Assembly: GCF_900188025.1 (NCBI RefSeq)
Contig: NZ_FZNO01000016.1
Coordinates: 1-64,000, forward strand
Length of the DNA: 64,000 nucleotides
Origin: Blastococcus mobilis
GTDB lineage: Bacteria; Actinomycetota; Actinomycetes; Mycobacteriales; Geodermatophilaceae
Direction: 5' to 3'
Part shown: one piece after another, positions 35,456 through 44,843 of the stretch
Position numbering within the stretch: the first letter of the stretch is position 1
How the letters are laid out: each line of letters starts with the position of its first letter
Notes under the pieces: model-generated
Seen by the model: only the letters and a program-made list of their open reading frames with translations
The model's database searches: none
What the model was told of the DNA's origin: nothing
Translations under genes and position numbers: made by a program

Positions 35456-36975
35456 CGGGCCGGCACGACGCCGGCCGGGCCCACCGGCGCGCCTGCTTCG
35501 AGCCAGTGCAGGAGCGTCCGCGCACCGAACCCGGTCCCGCCCTTGACCACCTCCGCGTCGTCGGACGCGGCGCGGGCCGGCCCGGCGATGTCGAGGTGCG
35601 CCCACGGCAGGTCGCCGGCGAACGGCTGCAGGAACAGCGCGGCCGTCGTCCCGCCCGGGTTCCCCGGCGCGTTGTTGGCATCCGCGACGGCGCTGTCGAG
35701 CAGGTCGCGGTGCTCCTCGAGCAGCGGCATCCGCCAGGACGGCTCGCCGGCCTGGATCCCCGCCGTCCGCAGGGCGTCGGCGAGCCCGTCGGTGGTCGCG
35801 AACAGGCCTGCCGTCTTCGTGCCGAGCGCGACCTTCATGGCCCCGGTGAGGGTCGCGACGTCGACGAGCACCGTCGCGCCGAGCTCCAGCCGCGCGTACG
35901 CCAGGCCGTCGGCGAGCACCATGCGTCCCTCGGCGTCGGTGTTGAGCACCTCGGTCGTGCGGCCGCCGACGTGGCGGACGACGTCGGCCGGACGGTAGGA
36001 GGAACCGGAGACCGCGTTCTCGGCGGCCGGCACGACCGCGGTCACCGTGATCGGCAGTTCCAGCCGTGCGGCGGCGTCGACGGCGGCGAGCACCGCTGCT
36101 CCGCCGGCCATGTCGGTCTTCATCTCGCGCATGCCCGCGTTCGGCTTGATCGAGAGGCCGCCGGTGTCGAAGGTGATGCCCTTGCCGACGAGGACCGGGT
36201 GCCCGGCGCCGGCCGCGGGGTGGCGGTACGTGGCGACGACCACGCGCGGCGGGGACGCCGAGCCGCCACCGACGGCCAGGACGCCACCGAAGCCGCCCGC
36301 GCACAGCTCCTCGGGCCCCAGGACCGACACCGTGACGTGCGGCCGAGCCGCGAGCCGGTCGACGGCCTGCTCGGCGAGCCAGGCGGGGTTCTTCACGTTG
36401 GCCGGGGTGTTGATCAGGTCACGCGCCCAGGCCACCGCATCCGCGGACGCGCGCCCGGCCTCCGCCGCTGCGACCACCGCAGGGTCGGCGGCATCGGCGG
36501 CGACCACGGTGACCGTCGCCAGCCGCGGCGGATGCGGCGTGGACAGCTCGCGGAACCGGTACCCGCCCAGCAGCGCCGCCTCGACGGCGGCGCGGACCTC
36601 GGCGGCCCCGGCCGGGGCGGCCGTGCTGTCGACCGGCAGGACGAGCCGCCGGGCCCCGTGCTCGGCCAGGGTCTGCGCCCGCCGCACCGCGGTGGCGACG
36701 TAGCTCCGCACATCGGGCAGCGTCCCCTGCCCCACGCCGACGGCGACGACGCTGCGCGGGCGCCGCCCGGGGACCGGGACGTCGGTCACCGTGCCGGCCG
36801 ATCCCTTGTTGCCGGTGTCGGCCAGGGCACCGGTGAGCAGCTCGGGGCTCACCGGCGGGGCCGACACGGACGCGCTGAGCCAGGCCGGCAGGGCGCCGCC
36901 GGTGGCGACGGGGACGGCGAGGACGTCGTCGGGACCCAGGGCGGGGATGTCGGACAGGACCTCGACCCGCGGCAA
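35452..36975 (-). CDS. pepA: leucyl (M17) aminopeptidase
   Basis: A 507-residue M17 metallo-aminopeptidase that removes N-terminal residues from peptides in the cytoplasm, also active on Cys-Gly and mycothiol-related dipeptides in some species. The catalytic domain contains VGKGITFDTGGLSIKP (metal/catalytic Lys), the MKTDMAGGAAVLA segment and the family signature NTDAEGRMVLAD. The TTG at 36975 has no ribosome site and sits 4 nt after a large hairpin. A CTG at 37065 that overlaps the DUF3117 stop is an in-frame alternative that would add 30 low-complexity residues. The next gene is translationally coupled. Confidence 0.9.
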   Translation of the reverse strand: MPRVEVLSDIPALGPDDVLAVPVATGGALPAWLSASVSAPPVSPELLTGALADTGNKGSAGTVTDVPVPGRRPRSVVAVGVGQGTLPDVRSYVATAVRRAQTLAEHGARRLVLPVDSTAAPAGAAEVRAAVEAALLGGYRFRELSTPHPPRLATVTVVAADAADPAVVAAAEAGRASADAVAWARDLINTPANVKNPAWLAEQAVDRLAARPHVTVSVLGPEELCAGGFGGVLAVGGGSASPPRVVVATYRHPAAGAGHPVLVGKGITFDTGGLSIKPNAGMREMKTDMAGGAAVLAAVDAAARLELPITVTAVVPAAENAVSGSSYRPADVVRHVGGRTTEVLNTDAEGRMVLADGLAYARLELGATVLVDVATLTGAMKVALGTKTAGLFATTDGLADALRTAGIQAGEPSWRMPLLEEHRDLLDSAVADANNAPGNPGGTTAALFLQPFAGDLPWAHLDIAGPARAASDDAEVVKGGTGFGARTLLHWLEAGAPVGPAGVVPAR

Positions 36976-36979
36976 CGGC

Positions 36980-37020
36980 GCGGCCCCGGCCGCCGGCGAG
37001 CTGCCGACGGCCGGGGCCGC
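36980..37020 (-). terminator. large hairpin between DUF3117 and pepA
   Basis: GCGGCCCCGGCCG (36980-36992) and its exact complement (37008-37020) form a 13-bp stem with a 15-nt loop. It follows the DUF3117 stop and abuts the assigned pepA start. It is most simply a terminator or attenuator; if pepA starts upstream it would be coding. Confidence 0.5.
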
Positions 37021-37061
37021 GTCGTCCGCGGGGCTGCCCGGGGGCAGGCTCGCGGAGGTGT

Positions 37062-37229
37062 TCAGCTGGTCGCGCCCTTCAGTGCCTCTGACAGCGCCGC
37101 CGCCTCGTCGGGTGACAGCTCGACGACCAGGCGACCGCCCCCCTCGAGCGGTACGCGCATGACCAGGCCGCGCCCCTCCTTGGTCACTTCGAGGGGACCT
37201 TCACCCGTACGCGGCTTCATGGCCGCCAT
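37062..37229 (-). CDS. DUF3117 family protein
   Basis: A 55-residue protein opening MAAMKPRTGEGPLEVTKEGR, the hallmark of DUF3117, which is almost invariant across actinobacteria (M. tuberculosis Rv1211). AAGGAGG precedes the ATG at 37229; in-frame extension to 37259 lacks a signal. It has no membrane segment. The function is unknown. It lies between tag and pepA on the same strand, with 126 bp to tag. Confidence 0.92.
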   Translation of the reverse strand: MAAMKPRTGEGPLEVTKEGRGLVMRVPLEGGGRLVVELSPDEAAALSEALKGATS

Positions 37230-37355
37230 GCGTGCCTCCTTCGCCTGCCGCACCTCCACTGCCGGGGCAGAAGTCGTGCGGCGTCCGTCGCTGCTGTGCG
37301 CTGCTGGTCAATGATCCCGTATGACCGCCGTCCGTCCAACATGAGCCCCTCGAGG

Positions 37356-37952
37356 TCACCCTCCCGCGCCTGCGCGGAAGCACCCGGCGACGTGGTCGTC
37401 CACCATCCCGGTGGCCTGCATGAGGGCGTAGGCGGTCGTCGGCCCGACGAAGACGAAGCCGCGCCGTTTCAGCTCCTTGGCCATGGCGACGGACTCCTCG
37501 GAGGTGGCCGGTACGTCGGCGAGCGTGGCCGGCCGCGGCCGGGGCCCGGTCGGGGCGAAGGACCACAACAGCGCCGACAGGCCCTCGGGCAGCTGCTGGA
37601 CGGCGCGGGCGTTGCGCACCGCCGCCGCGATCTTCGCCCGGTTCCGGACGATCGAGGCATCGGCCATCAGCCGCGCCTCGTCGGCGTCGCCGAACGAGGC
37701 GACCGCGTCGATCGCGAAGCCGGCGAACGCCGCCCGGAAGGCCGGCCGCTTGCGCAGGATGGTGATCCAGGACAGGCCGGACTGGAACGCCTCGAGGCAG
37801 AGCCGCTCGAACAGGGCGTCGTCGCCGTGGAGGGGCGTCCCCCATTCCTCGTCGTGGTAGACGACGTACTCGGGTGCGCTCTCCGCCCAGCCGCAGCGGG
37901 ACCTCTCCGGGGGGCTCTCCACGTCGCGGACGGTAACGCGCGCGTCGGACAT
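37356..37952 (-). CDS. tag: DNA-3-methyladenine glycosylase I
   Basis: A 198-residue base-excision repair enzyme that removes 3-methyladenine from alkylated DNA. Family features are RCGWAESAPEYVVYHDEEWG (N-terminal zinc Cys and the substrate pocket), ALFERLCLEAFQSGLSWITIL, and the C-terminal zinc ligands in MVDDHVAGCF. The ATG at 37952 has GGAG directly upstream. It is equivalent to Rv1210 and keeps the tag-DUF3117 neighbourhood. Confidence 0.93.
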   Translation of the reverse strand: MSDARVTVRDVESPPERSRCGWAESAPEYVVYHDEEWGTPLHGDDALFERLCLEAFQSGLSWITILRKRPAFRAAFAGFAIDAVASFGDADEARLMADASIVRNRAKIAAAVRNARAVQQLPEGLSALLWSFAPTGPRPRPATLADVPATSEESVAMAKELKRRGFVFVGPTTAYALMQATGMVDDHVAGCFRAGAGG

Positions 37953-37971
37953 CTCCGGCGCCCCGAGCCGT

Positions 37972-37977
37972 TACGGT
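37972..37977 (+). promoter_or_regulatory. -10 box of the GT39-remnant gene
   Basis: TACGGT, 6 nt before the GTG at 37984, so the truncated gene still appears to have a leaderless promoter. Confidence 0.45.
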
Positions 37978-37983
37978 CCCGGC

Positions 37984-38475
37984 GTGACCCGGGTGGACAC
38001 CGCCGAGGCGGTGGGCTTCCGGCAGCCGGTCGCCCGCGTGCCGCTGGCCGCGGTGGGCGCCGTCGTCACCGCGGTCAACTACGACGCCGGCGAGACCGTC
38101 GGATGGCCCGCGTTGGCCGCCGCCGTGGAGCGGGCGCGCGACGACCTGCCGGCCGACGCCCGCGTCGCCGTCCTGACCGGCAACTACGGACAGGCCGGTG
38201 CCGTCGACCGGTTCGCCCCCCGCCTCGCGCCCGCGTACAGCGGCCACAACTCCTACTGGACCTGGGGACCACCGCCCGAGGACACCGACGTCGTCCTCGC
38301 CGTCGGCCTGCCCGAGGAACAGCTGGCCCGGTGGTTCGGCCAGGTCGCCGTCGTGGACCGGGTGGACAACGGTGTCGAGCTGGACAACGACGAGCAGGGC
38401 ACGCCCATCCTGAGGGCCATGGACCGGTACGTGCCGTGGTCGGAGATCTGGCCGCAGCTGCGCCACCTCGGCTGA
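37984..38475 (+). pseudogene. C-terminal remnant of a family 39 glycosyltransferase
   Basis: A 163-residue frame whose sequence matches the extracytoplasmic C-terminal domain of actinobacterial GT39 (ArnT/PMT-like) glycosyltransferases: VAVLTGNYGQAGAVDRF, YSGHNSYWTWGPPP, DTDVVLAVGLPEEQL and NGVELDNDEQGTPI. The ten or so membrane helices and the catalytic acidic loop that should precede it are absent, and no such sequence lies upstream, where tag begins divergently. Either it is a decayed transferase or a free-standing domain given a new start. The frame is intact and a promoter box is present, so expression is possible. Confidence 0.6.
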
Positions 38476-38476
38476 G

Positions 38477-39382
38477 TCAGGGCACCGCCGAGTCGACGTC
38501 GCACAGCTCGGACGGCCGGGTGCGGACGGGACTGCGCCGGGTGGCCAGCACGCAGCCGAGAAGGATCAGCGGCAGCCCGATCGCGATGCCGAGGGTGAAC
38601 GGCTCGTCGAGCAGCGCCACTCCCAGGAGGACGGCGACGGCGGGGTTGACGAAGGTGATCACCAGCGCCCGCTGCGGCCCGACCTCACGGATCAGCGCGA
38701 AGAACAGCGCCAGCGCCACCGCCGTGCAGACCACGCCGAGCAGGGCGAGGGAGAGCACCGCCTTGCCGGAGGCGTCCGTGAGTTCCTCCGTCCGCGGGAG
38801 GGCGAAGGGCTCGTAGACGACCGCGGTGACCACTAGCGCGACCGAGCTCGCCGCGACGCCGGGCACGTCGGGGAGCTTGCGGCTGACGATCAGCGGCGCG
38901 GTCGCGTAGCCGACGACGACCAGCGCGACGGCCACCAGCGGCAGCAGCTGCGCGCCTTCGACGTCCAGGCCCAGCAGCGCCACGATGCCGACGACCCCGA
39001 GGCACATGCCGGCGATGCGGACCGGCGTGAACCGCTCCTCCTCCCCCGCGAGCCGCGCGGCGAGTGCGGCGACGAACGGCACCCCCGCCACCAGGAGGCC
39101 GGTCAGCGAACTGGACAGCGACTGCTCCGCGTAGGACAGCAGCAGCCAGGGCCCGGTCATCTCCAGGACGGTGAACAGCAGCAGCCACCTCCAGTGCCGC
39201 AGCGCCGGCCGGAGCTGGCCCCTGGCGATCGTCCAGGGCAGCAGGAGGGCAGCGCCGATGGCGCACCGCGCGAACACGACGACGACCGGGGAGACCTCGT
39301 CGACGGCCACCTTGATCAGCAGGTACGGGATGCCCCAGATGACCGACATCGTCAGGAACAGCACCCAACCACGCCGGCTCAC
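38477..39382 (-). CDS. EamA/DMT family transporter
   Basis: A 301-residue protein with ten membrane helices in two EamA repeats. GTG 39382 has GGGGGAG at 7 nt. It opens GWVLFLTMSVIWGIPYLLIKVAVDE, typical of RhaT/EamA exporters of amino acids or other metabolites. The substrate is unknown. Its stop lies 1 bp from the stop of the convergent GT39 remnant. Confidence 0.88.
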   Translation of the reverse strand: MSRRGWVLFLTMSVIWGIPYLLIKVAVDEVSPVVVVFARCAIGAALLLPWTIARGQLRPALRHWRWLLLFTVLEMTGPWLLLSYAEQSLSSSLTGLLVAGVPFVAALAARLAGEEERFTPVRIAGMCLGVVGIVALLGLDVEGAQLLPLVAVALVVVGYATAPLIVSRKLPDVPGVAASSVALVVTAVVYEPFALPRTEELTDASGKAVLSLALLGVVCTAVALALFFALIREVGPQRALVITFVNPAVAVLLGVALLDEPFTLGIAIGLPLILLGCVLATRRSPVRTRPSELCDVDSAVP

Positions 39383-39497
39383 CGCCGCTCCCCCACCGTG
39401 GTCCCGCCTCGTGTCACCGGTGCATCCTCGCCCACGGCTGGTGGACCGGCGCCACGGGCGTGGCCGGGCATTGTGCGCCGGCTCCTGGACGGCTGGG

Positions 39498-39845
39498 ATG
39501 ACCGCCATGGACACCGCCGACCGGTTCGCCGCGCTCGTCGCGGCTTTCTCGGACGAGGCCGGGGTGTCTCCGCCCGGCGCGCAGGGGCACCGGGGCTTCG
39601 GCGCGGACGCGCTCACGGTGGACGGCTCGATCTTCGCGATGCTCGTGACGGGGTCGCTGGTGCTCAAGCTCCCGGCGAGCCGGGTGGCGGAGCTGGTCCG
39701 TTCCGGAGCCGGGGCACCCTTCTCGAACAGCAGCGGCCGGCCGATGCGGGAGTGGGTGGTCCTGATCGGCGCCGATCCCGGAGCCGACCTCGCGCTGGCC
39801 CACGAGTCGCTGGAGCACGTCCGGTCACGCCCGTCGCGGGCCTGA
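39498..39845 (+). CDS. TfoX/Sxy N-terminal-like protein
   Basis: A 115-residue protein. The segment FGADALTVDGSIFAMLVTGSLVLKLPASRVAELV followed by GRPMREWVVL is the TfoX N-terminal (YjbR-like) fold pattern seen in small stand-alone actinobacterial proteins. The competence-related C-terminal domain of TfoX is absent. ATG 39498 is used; ATG 39507 is also possible. The function is unknown. Confidence 0.72.
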   Translation: MTAMDTADRFAALVAAFSDEAGVSPPGAQGHRGFGADALTVDGSIFAMLVTGSLVLKLPASRVAELVRSGAGAPFSNSSGRPMREWVVLIGADPGADLALAHESLEHVRSRPSRA

Positions 39846-39867
39846 CGGCCTCCGTGCCGTCCCGCCG

Positions 39868-40320
39868 TCAGCCCCGGGCAGCGACGGCGGCGAAACGCTT
39901 CAGCGAACGGCGGATGCCGAAGCGGGCGAAGGGCCGGATCAGCAGCCAGCCGAGCTCACCGAGGTAGCCGTAGGGCAGGTAGAGGCGCTCGGTCCAGACG
40001 AAGGTCGACCGCTCGCCGCGCGGTTCGATCTCGAAGATGCCCGGCCCCCGGATGAGCCGGCCGGTGTGCTGCACCTCGACCAGCCGGGGCGGCTCCCACT
40101 TCGTGATGATCATCGTGTCGAGGATCCCGACGTGCCGCCCGCCGGGCAGGGGCAGGCCGGTCCGGGCGGCCAGCCGGCCGTGCAGGCGCTGGGCCGGTCC
40201 GCCGACCGTCCGGACGTCGGTGGCCAGCATCCAGTCCCCCTGCCGCTCCCAGTCGGTGAGCACGGCCCACACGCGCTCGGGCGGAGCGTCGACGTCGATG
40301 CGCTCGACCAGCTCAGGCAT
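39868..40320 (-). CDS. SRPBCC family protein
   Basis: A 150-residue START-like protein (VERIDVDAPPERVWAVLTDWERQGDWM at the N-terminus, long C-terminal helix GIRRSLKRFAAVA). It is the last member of a four-gene overlapping operon (dapE, LOG, DivIVA-like, this gene) and overlaps the DivIVA-like gene by 8 bp. A hydrophobic ligand is likely; its identity is unknown. Confidence 0.82.
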   Translation of the reverse strand: MPELVERIDVDAPPERVWAVLTDWERQGDWMLATDVRTVGGPAQRLHGRLAARTGLPLPGGRHVGILDTMIITKWEPPRLVEVQHTGRLIRGPGIFEIEPRGERSTFVWTERLYLPYGYLGELGWLLIRPFARFGIRRSLKRFAAVAARG

Positions 40321-40710
40321 GCGGGAACTCCTCGTCGGTCGTGGACCCGGCGTCGTCGGTCGCGGGCTGCTGCTCGTCCTTCGACACGGCCGCCGGTGCC
40401 GGATGCACCGGCAGCCGCGCGCGGAGAGCGGTGATCTCGGCGTCGCGTTCCTCCAGGACGAGGGCGAACTGATCCAGCAACCAGTCCACCTCGGTCATCC
40501 GGTATCCCCGGGCGCTCACCGTGAACTGCAGCGCCCGGACGTCGTCGGCGGTGACGGGACGGTCGGCGGGCAGGACGACCGGTGAGCGGTCCGGCTCGGC
40601 CGGCGGTTGCGTCTCCCCCCGGCCGAGCAACCACGATGCGCCGAGGAAGAGGAGCGCGCCGACGACGAGGACGCCGACGACGAACGCGACGAACCCGAGG
40701 AACGAGAACA

Positions 40711-40711
<1 letters not shown>
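40313..40711 (-). CDS. membrane-anchored DivIVA-domain protein
   Basis: A 132-residue protein. One N-terminal membrane helix (2-28) is followed by the short DivIVA/DUF motif TADDVRALQFTVSARGYRMTEVDWLLDQF, a helical segment (VLEERDAEITALRARL) and a charged tail. Actinobacterial proteins of this type are annotated DivIVA domain-containing and may mark curved or dividing membrane. The ATG at 40711 shares one base with the LOG stop (TGATG), so expression is coupled to the lysine/peptidoglycan-precursor gene dapE upstream. Confidence 0.78.
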
Positions 40712-41540
<829 letters not shown>

Positions 41541-41544
<4 letters not shown>

Positions 41545-42659
41545 GCGGGGCTCCCGGACAGGTAGGCGATCAGGGCGTCCTCCGCCGGCTGGAGCCGGTC
41601 GACGCGGACGTGTTCCTCACGGGTGTGGGCCAGCTGCGGATCGCCGGGCCCGTAGTTGACGGCCGGGATGCCGAAGGCCGCGAAGCGGGCGACGTCGGTC
41701 CAGCCGAGCTTGGCGCGCGCCGGCCGGCCGACCGCGGCCACGAAGGCGGCCGCGGCGGGTTCGGCCAGCCCCGGCATCGCGCCACCCGCGTTGTCGGTGA
41801 CGGTGAGCGTCGCGCCGGCGGCGAGGACCTCGGCGAAGACGCTCCGGACGTGCGCCTCCGCGGCGTCCTCGTCCCTGTCGGGCGCATAGCGGAAGTTGAC
41901 CGTGAGCGATGCCTCGTCGGGGATCACGTTGCCGGCGACGCCTCCGGTGATGCCCACGGCGTTGAGCCCCTCCCGGAAGGTGAGGCCGTCGATCTCCACC
42001 TCCCGTGGCCGGTAGGCGGCCAGCGTCGCGAGCGCTCCGGCCAGCCCGTGCACCGCGTTGACGCCGAGCCAGCTCCGGGCGCTGTGCGCGCGGCGGCCCT
42101 TCGTCTCCAGCCGGGCACGCAGGGTGCCCTGACAGCCGCCCTCGATCTCGCCGTCCGTGGGCTCCAGCAGGATCGCCAGGTCGCCGTAGAGCCAGCCCCG
42201 GCGTTCGCGAGCCACCCGGCCGAGGCCGTTCTTCACCGCCTCGACCTCCTCGTTCTCGTAGAAGACGAACGTGAGGTCGTGCGCGGGCTCCCCACCGGGG
42301 ACGCCGAAGCGGCCGGCCAGCCTGAGCATGACCGCGTCACCGGACTTCATGTCACTGGTCCCGCATCCGTACAGTCGCTGTACTCCGTCGGCTTCCCGCA
42401 GCTCAGCGGGCACGTTGTCGGCGATCGGCACGGTGTCGAGGTGCCCGGCGAGGACGACGCGGGTGGGTCGCCCGAGGTTGGTCCGCGCCAGCACGGCGTC
42501 GCCGACCCGTTCCACCTCCAGGCCGCCGAGGGCACGGAGCGCCGCCTCGACCGCGTCCGCGAGAGGCCCCTCCGCGCCCGACACCGAGGGCGCGTCCACG
42601 AGTGCCCGCGTCAGCGTGAGGACGTCGGCGGAGAGGTCGAGCTGCGGCAGGCCGGTCAC
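41541..42659 (-). CDS. dapE: succinyl-diaminopimelate desuccinylase
   Basis: A 372-residue M20-family zinc hydrolase that releases LL-diaminopimelate for lysine and peptidoglycan synthesis. Metal-site motifs are [30 protein letters not shown] and [15 protein letters not shown] (catalytic EE). The GTG at 42659 is preceded by TAGGCT at 8 nt and no ribosome site, so it is probably leaderless. It is divergent from dapD across 156 bp that hold repeat copy C and two leaderless promoters, and it heads the dapE-LOG-DivIVA-SRPBCC operon. Confidence 0.93.
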
Positions 42660-42667
42660 GACTGCCG

Positions 42668-42673
42668 AGCCTA
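42668..42673 (-). promoter_or_regulatory. -10 box of leaderless dapE
   Basis: TAGGCT on the minus strand, 8 nt before the GTG at 42659. It overlaps the edge of intergenic repeat copy C. Confidence 0.45.
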
Positions 42674-42745
42674 GAAGGACCCTCCTGCTCCCCGCCGCTC
42701 GCCTGCTCGCGGCGGACCCCTGCAGGACGGCCGCTCCAGGACGGC
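42674..42745 (+). repeat. dispersed intergenic GAAGGACC repeat, copy C
   Basis: Lies between the divergent dapE and dapD genes, so here it cannot be a terminator of a flanking gene. CCGCCGC/GCGGCGG forms the inner stem and TCCTGC/GCAGGA the outer stem; the right edge reads GGCCGCTCCAGGACGGCA. Confidence 0.6.
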
Positions 42746-42802
42746 ACCCGCTCGGGCGAGCCTCGGGACGAGGCCGTACCGGCCCCCCTCGGCGGCGCTC
42801 GG

Positions 42803-42808
42803 TAGCGT
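42803..42808 (+). promoter_or_regulatory. -10 box of leaderless dapD
   Basis: TAGCGT, 7 nt before the GTG at 42816. Confidence 0.5.
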
Positions 42809-42815
42809 CGTCCCC

Positions 42816-43790
42816 GTGACCAACGCCGTACCTGTCGCTGCATCCGCCGCCGGTCTCGCCACCGTCACCCCGTCCGGAACGGTCCTCGACACCTGGTACC
42901 CCGATCCCCGTCTGAGCGCGCCCGAGGGGGCCCGGCCGGGGACGACGCGGCTCGGCGCCCTCGAGCTGTCCGGGGAGCTCGGCCCCGACTACGGCGGACT
43001 GGTCCGCACCGACGAGGCGCGGGGGGTGGAGATCATCGCCGTCCGCACCGTCATCCCTGACCTGTCGGAGCCGCCGGTCGACACCCACGACGTGTGGCTG
43101 CGCCTGCACCTGCTCTCCCACCGCCTGGTCCAGCCGCACGGGGCGAACCTGACCGGCATCTTCGGGCTGCTCACCAACGTGGCCTGGACCAGCGCCGGGC
43201 CCGTCGAGGCGGCCGGGTTCAACGTCCACCGGCTGCGTGCCGCGGTCGGCCACGTGACGGTGTTCGGCGTGGACAAGTTCCCGCGGATGGTCGACTACGT
43301 CATCCCCTCCGGCGTGCGCGTCGCCGACGGCGACCGGGTGCGCCTGGGAGCCCACCTGGCCGAGGGGACGACGGTCATGCACGAGGGCTTCGTCAACTTC
43401 AACGCCGGGACGCTCGGGCCGTCCATGGTCGAGGGCCGGATCAGCGCCGGCGTCGTCGTCGGACCGGACAGCGACATCGGTGGCGGCTCCTCGATCATGG
43501 GCACGCTGTCCGGCGGCGGCAAGGAGACCATCTCCATCGGCAGCGGGTGCCTGCTCGGCGCCAACGCCGGCATCGGCATCTCCCTCGGGGACGGCTGCGT
43601 CGTCGAGGCCGGCTGCTACGTCACCGGGGGCTCGCGCGTGACGCTGCCCGACGGGTCGGTGGTCAAGGCCCGCGAGCTGTCGGGACGCAACGGGCTGCTG
43701 TTCCGCCGCAACAGCGTCAGCGGCTCGCTGGAAGCACTCCCCCGCGACGGCAACTGGGGCGCCCTGAACGCCGAGCTGCACAAGAACTAG
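42816..43790 (+). CDS. dapD: 2,3,4,5-tetrahydropyridine-2,6-dicarboxylate N-succinyltransferase
   Basis: A 324-residue actinobacterial-type DapD, which succinylates tetrahydrodipicolinate in the lysine/DAP pathway. The C-terminal half is a left-handed beta-helix of hexapeptide repeats ([22 protein letters not shown]-like [35 protein letters not shown]). GTG 42816 is probably leaderless. With dapE and dapC in the window, three steps of the succinylase branch are present; a hairpin of the dispersed repeat family follows the stop. Confidence 0.95.
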   Translation: MTNAVPVAASAAGLATVTPSGTVLDTWYPDPRLSAPEGARPGTTRLGALELSGELGPDYGGLVRTDEARGVEIIAVRTVIPDLSEPPVDTHDVWLRLHLLSHRLVQPHGANLTGIFGLLTNVAWTSAGPVEAAGFNVHRLRAAVGHVTVFGVDKFPRMVDYVIPSGVRVADGDRVRLGAHLAEGTTVMHEGFVNFNAGTLGPSMVEGRISAGVVVGPDSDIGGGSSIMGTLSGGGKETISIGSGCLLGANAGIGISLGDGCVVEAGCYVTGGSRVTLPDGSVVKARELSGRNGLLFRRNSVSGSLEALPRDGNWGALNAELHKN

Positions 43791-43850
43791 CGGCCGCCCT
43801 TCAGGGGCCCGCGCCGAGCGTGCCGAGGTGCGGGGGGAAGGGCGGTCCTT
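43791..43850 (-). repeat. dispersed intergenic GAAGGACC repeat, copy F (inverted), dapD terminator
   Basis: CCGCCCTTC (43794-43802) and GAAGGGCGG (43837-43845) form a perfect 9-bp outer stem around a CGC-rich core, right after the dapD stop. Read on the minus strand it has the AAAGGACC edge of the family. Confidence 0.6.
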
Positions 43851-43854
43851 TCTC

Positions 43855-43860
43855 TACAGT
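43855..43860 (+). promoter_or_regulatory. -10 box upstream of the transglycosylase-like gene
   Basis: TACAGT, 8 nt before the ATG at 43869 and immediately after repeat copy F. Confidence 0.45.
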
Positions 43861-43868
43861 CGCAGGCG

Positions 43869-44807
43869 ATGGCCACCGCCCGCACCGCCGCCCGCCCCGC
43901 TCGGGCCGGCAGCGGCAGCACCGCACGGCGGAGCCCTTCCCGTGGGGGTCGCGCCCCGGCGCGCCGGCGGCCCCCTCCGCGGAAGGCGCCGAGACGCCGG
44001 AAGGGTGGCCGGCGGGCCGCCCGCTGGTGGCCCGCTCTGCTCGTGACCGCCGCCGTCCTCGCCGCCCTGGCGTGGGACACCGAGAGCACGGGGGTTCCCG
44101 GCGTGCCCGGACGGTGCACCGTGGCCGGCTCGTCGCTGACGCTGACCACCGAGGAGGCCTCCTCGGCGGCCACGATCGCGGCCGTCGGTCGCGCGCGCGG
44201 CCTGCCCGACCGTGCCGTCGTCCTGGCCCTGGCCACCGCGCAGCAGGAGTCCCGGCTGCGCAACCTGGACTACGGCGATCGTGACTCGCTCGGTCTCTTC
44301 CAGCAGCGCCCCTCCCAGGGGTGGGGTACCGAGGCGCAGGTGCAGGACCCCGTGTACGCGGCCGGGATCTTCTACGACCGGCTGGTCCGGGTCCCGGGCT
44401 GGGAGACCGGCCGGCTGACCGACGTCGCACAGGCCGTCCAGCGCAGCGGCTTCCCCGAGGCCTACCAGCAGTGGGAACCGATGGCCACCGAGCTGACCGC
44501 CGTCCTCGGTTCGCCCGAACCCTCGCGACTGGACTGCCGCTACGAGCCGACCGGCGCCGTCTCCCCCGTCGACGTGTCGGCGGTGGCCGCCGCCGAGCTC
44601 GGCGTCGCGGCGATGCCCCGCGCGGGGGGCGCGATCTTCGTCGACCCGGCCGCCGGCTGGCCCGCGGCGACCTGGGCGGTCGCGCAGGCCGGGCGGCTGC
44701 AGGTGGCCGGCATCGAGTTCGCGGGCCGGCGATGGTCTCCGGACACCGGATGGGTCGACGCACCCGCGGTCGGTGCGGACGCCGTGGTGATCCGCCCCAC
44801 TTCGTGA
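43869..44807 (+). CDS. membrane-anchored protein with a lytic-transglycosylase-like segment
   Basis: A 312-residue protein. A very basic N-terminus (1-52, Arg/Pro/Lys-rich) is followed by one membrane helix (about 54-69), so the rest is extracytoplasmic. Residues about 100-170 read LALATAQQESRLRNLDYGDRDSLGLFQQRPSQGWGT, which resembles the goose-lysozyme/SLT active-site region with Glu in AQQES and the SLGLFQQ glycine loop. Homologues are sometimes annotated heavy metal transporter, for which I see no support. Cell-wall hydrolysis is a plausible function but the remaining C-terminal 130 residues are unassigned. Confidence 0.65.
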   Translation: MATARTAARPARAGSGSTARRSPSRGGRAPARRRPPPRKAPRRRKGGRRAARWWPALLVTAAVLAALAWDTESTGVPGVPGRCTVAGSSLTLTTEEASSAATIAAVGRARGLPDRAVVLALATAQQESRLRNLDYGDRDSLGLFQQRPSQGWGTEAQVQDPVYAAGIFYDRLVRVPGWETGRLTDVAQAVQRSGFPEAYQQWEPMATELTAVLGSPEPSRLDCRYEPTGAVSPVDVSAVAAAELGVAAMPRAGGAIFVDPAAGWPAATWAVAQAGRLQVAGIEFAGRRWSPDTGWVDAPAVGADAVVIRPTS

Positions 44808-44843
44808 CGTCGGGAGCACCCCTACCGCGGGTCCTGCTGATCG

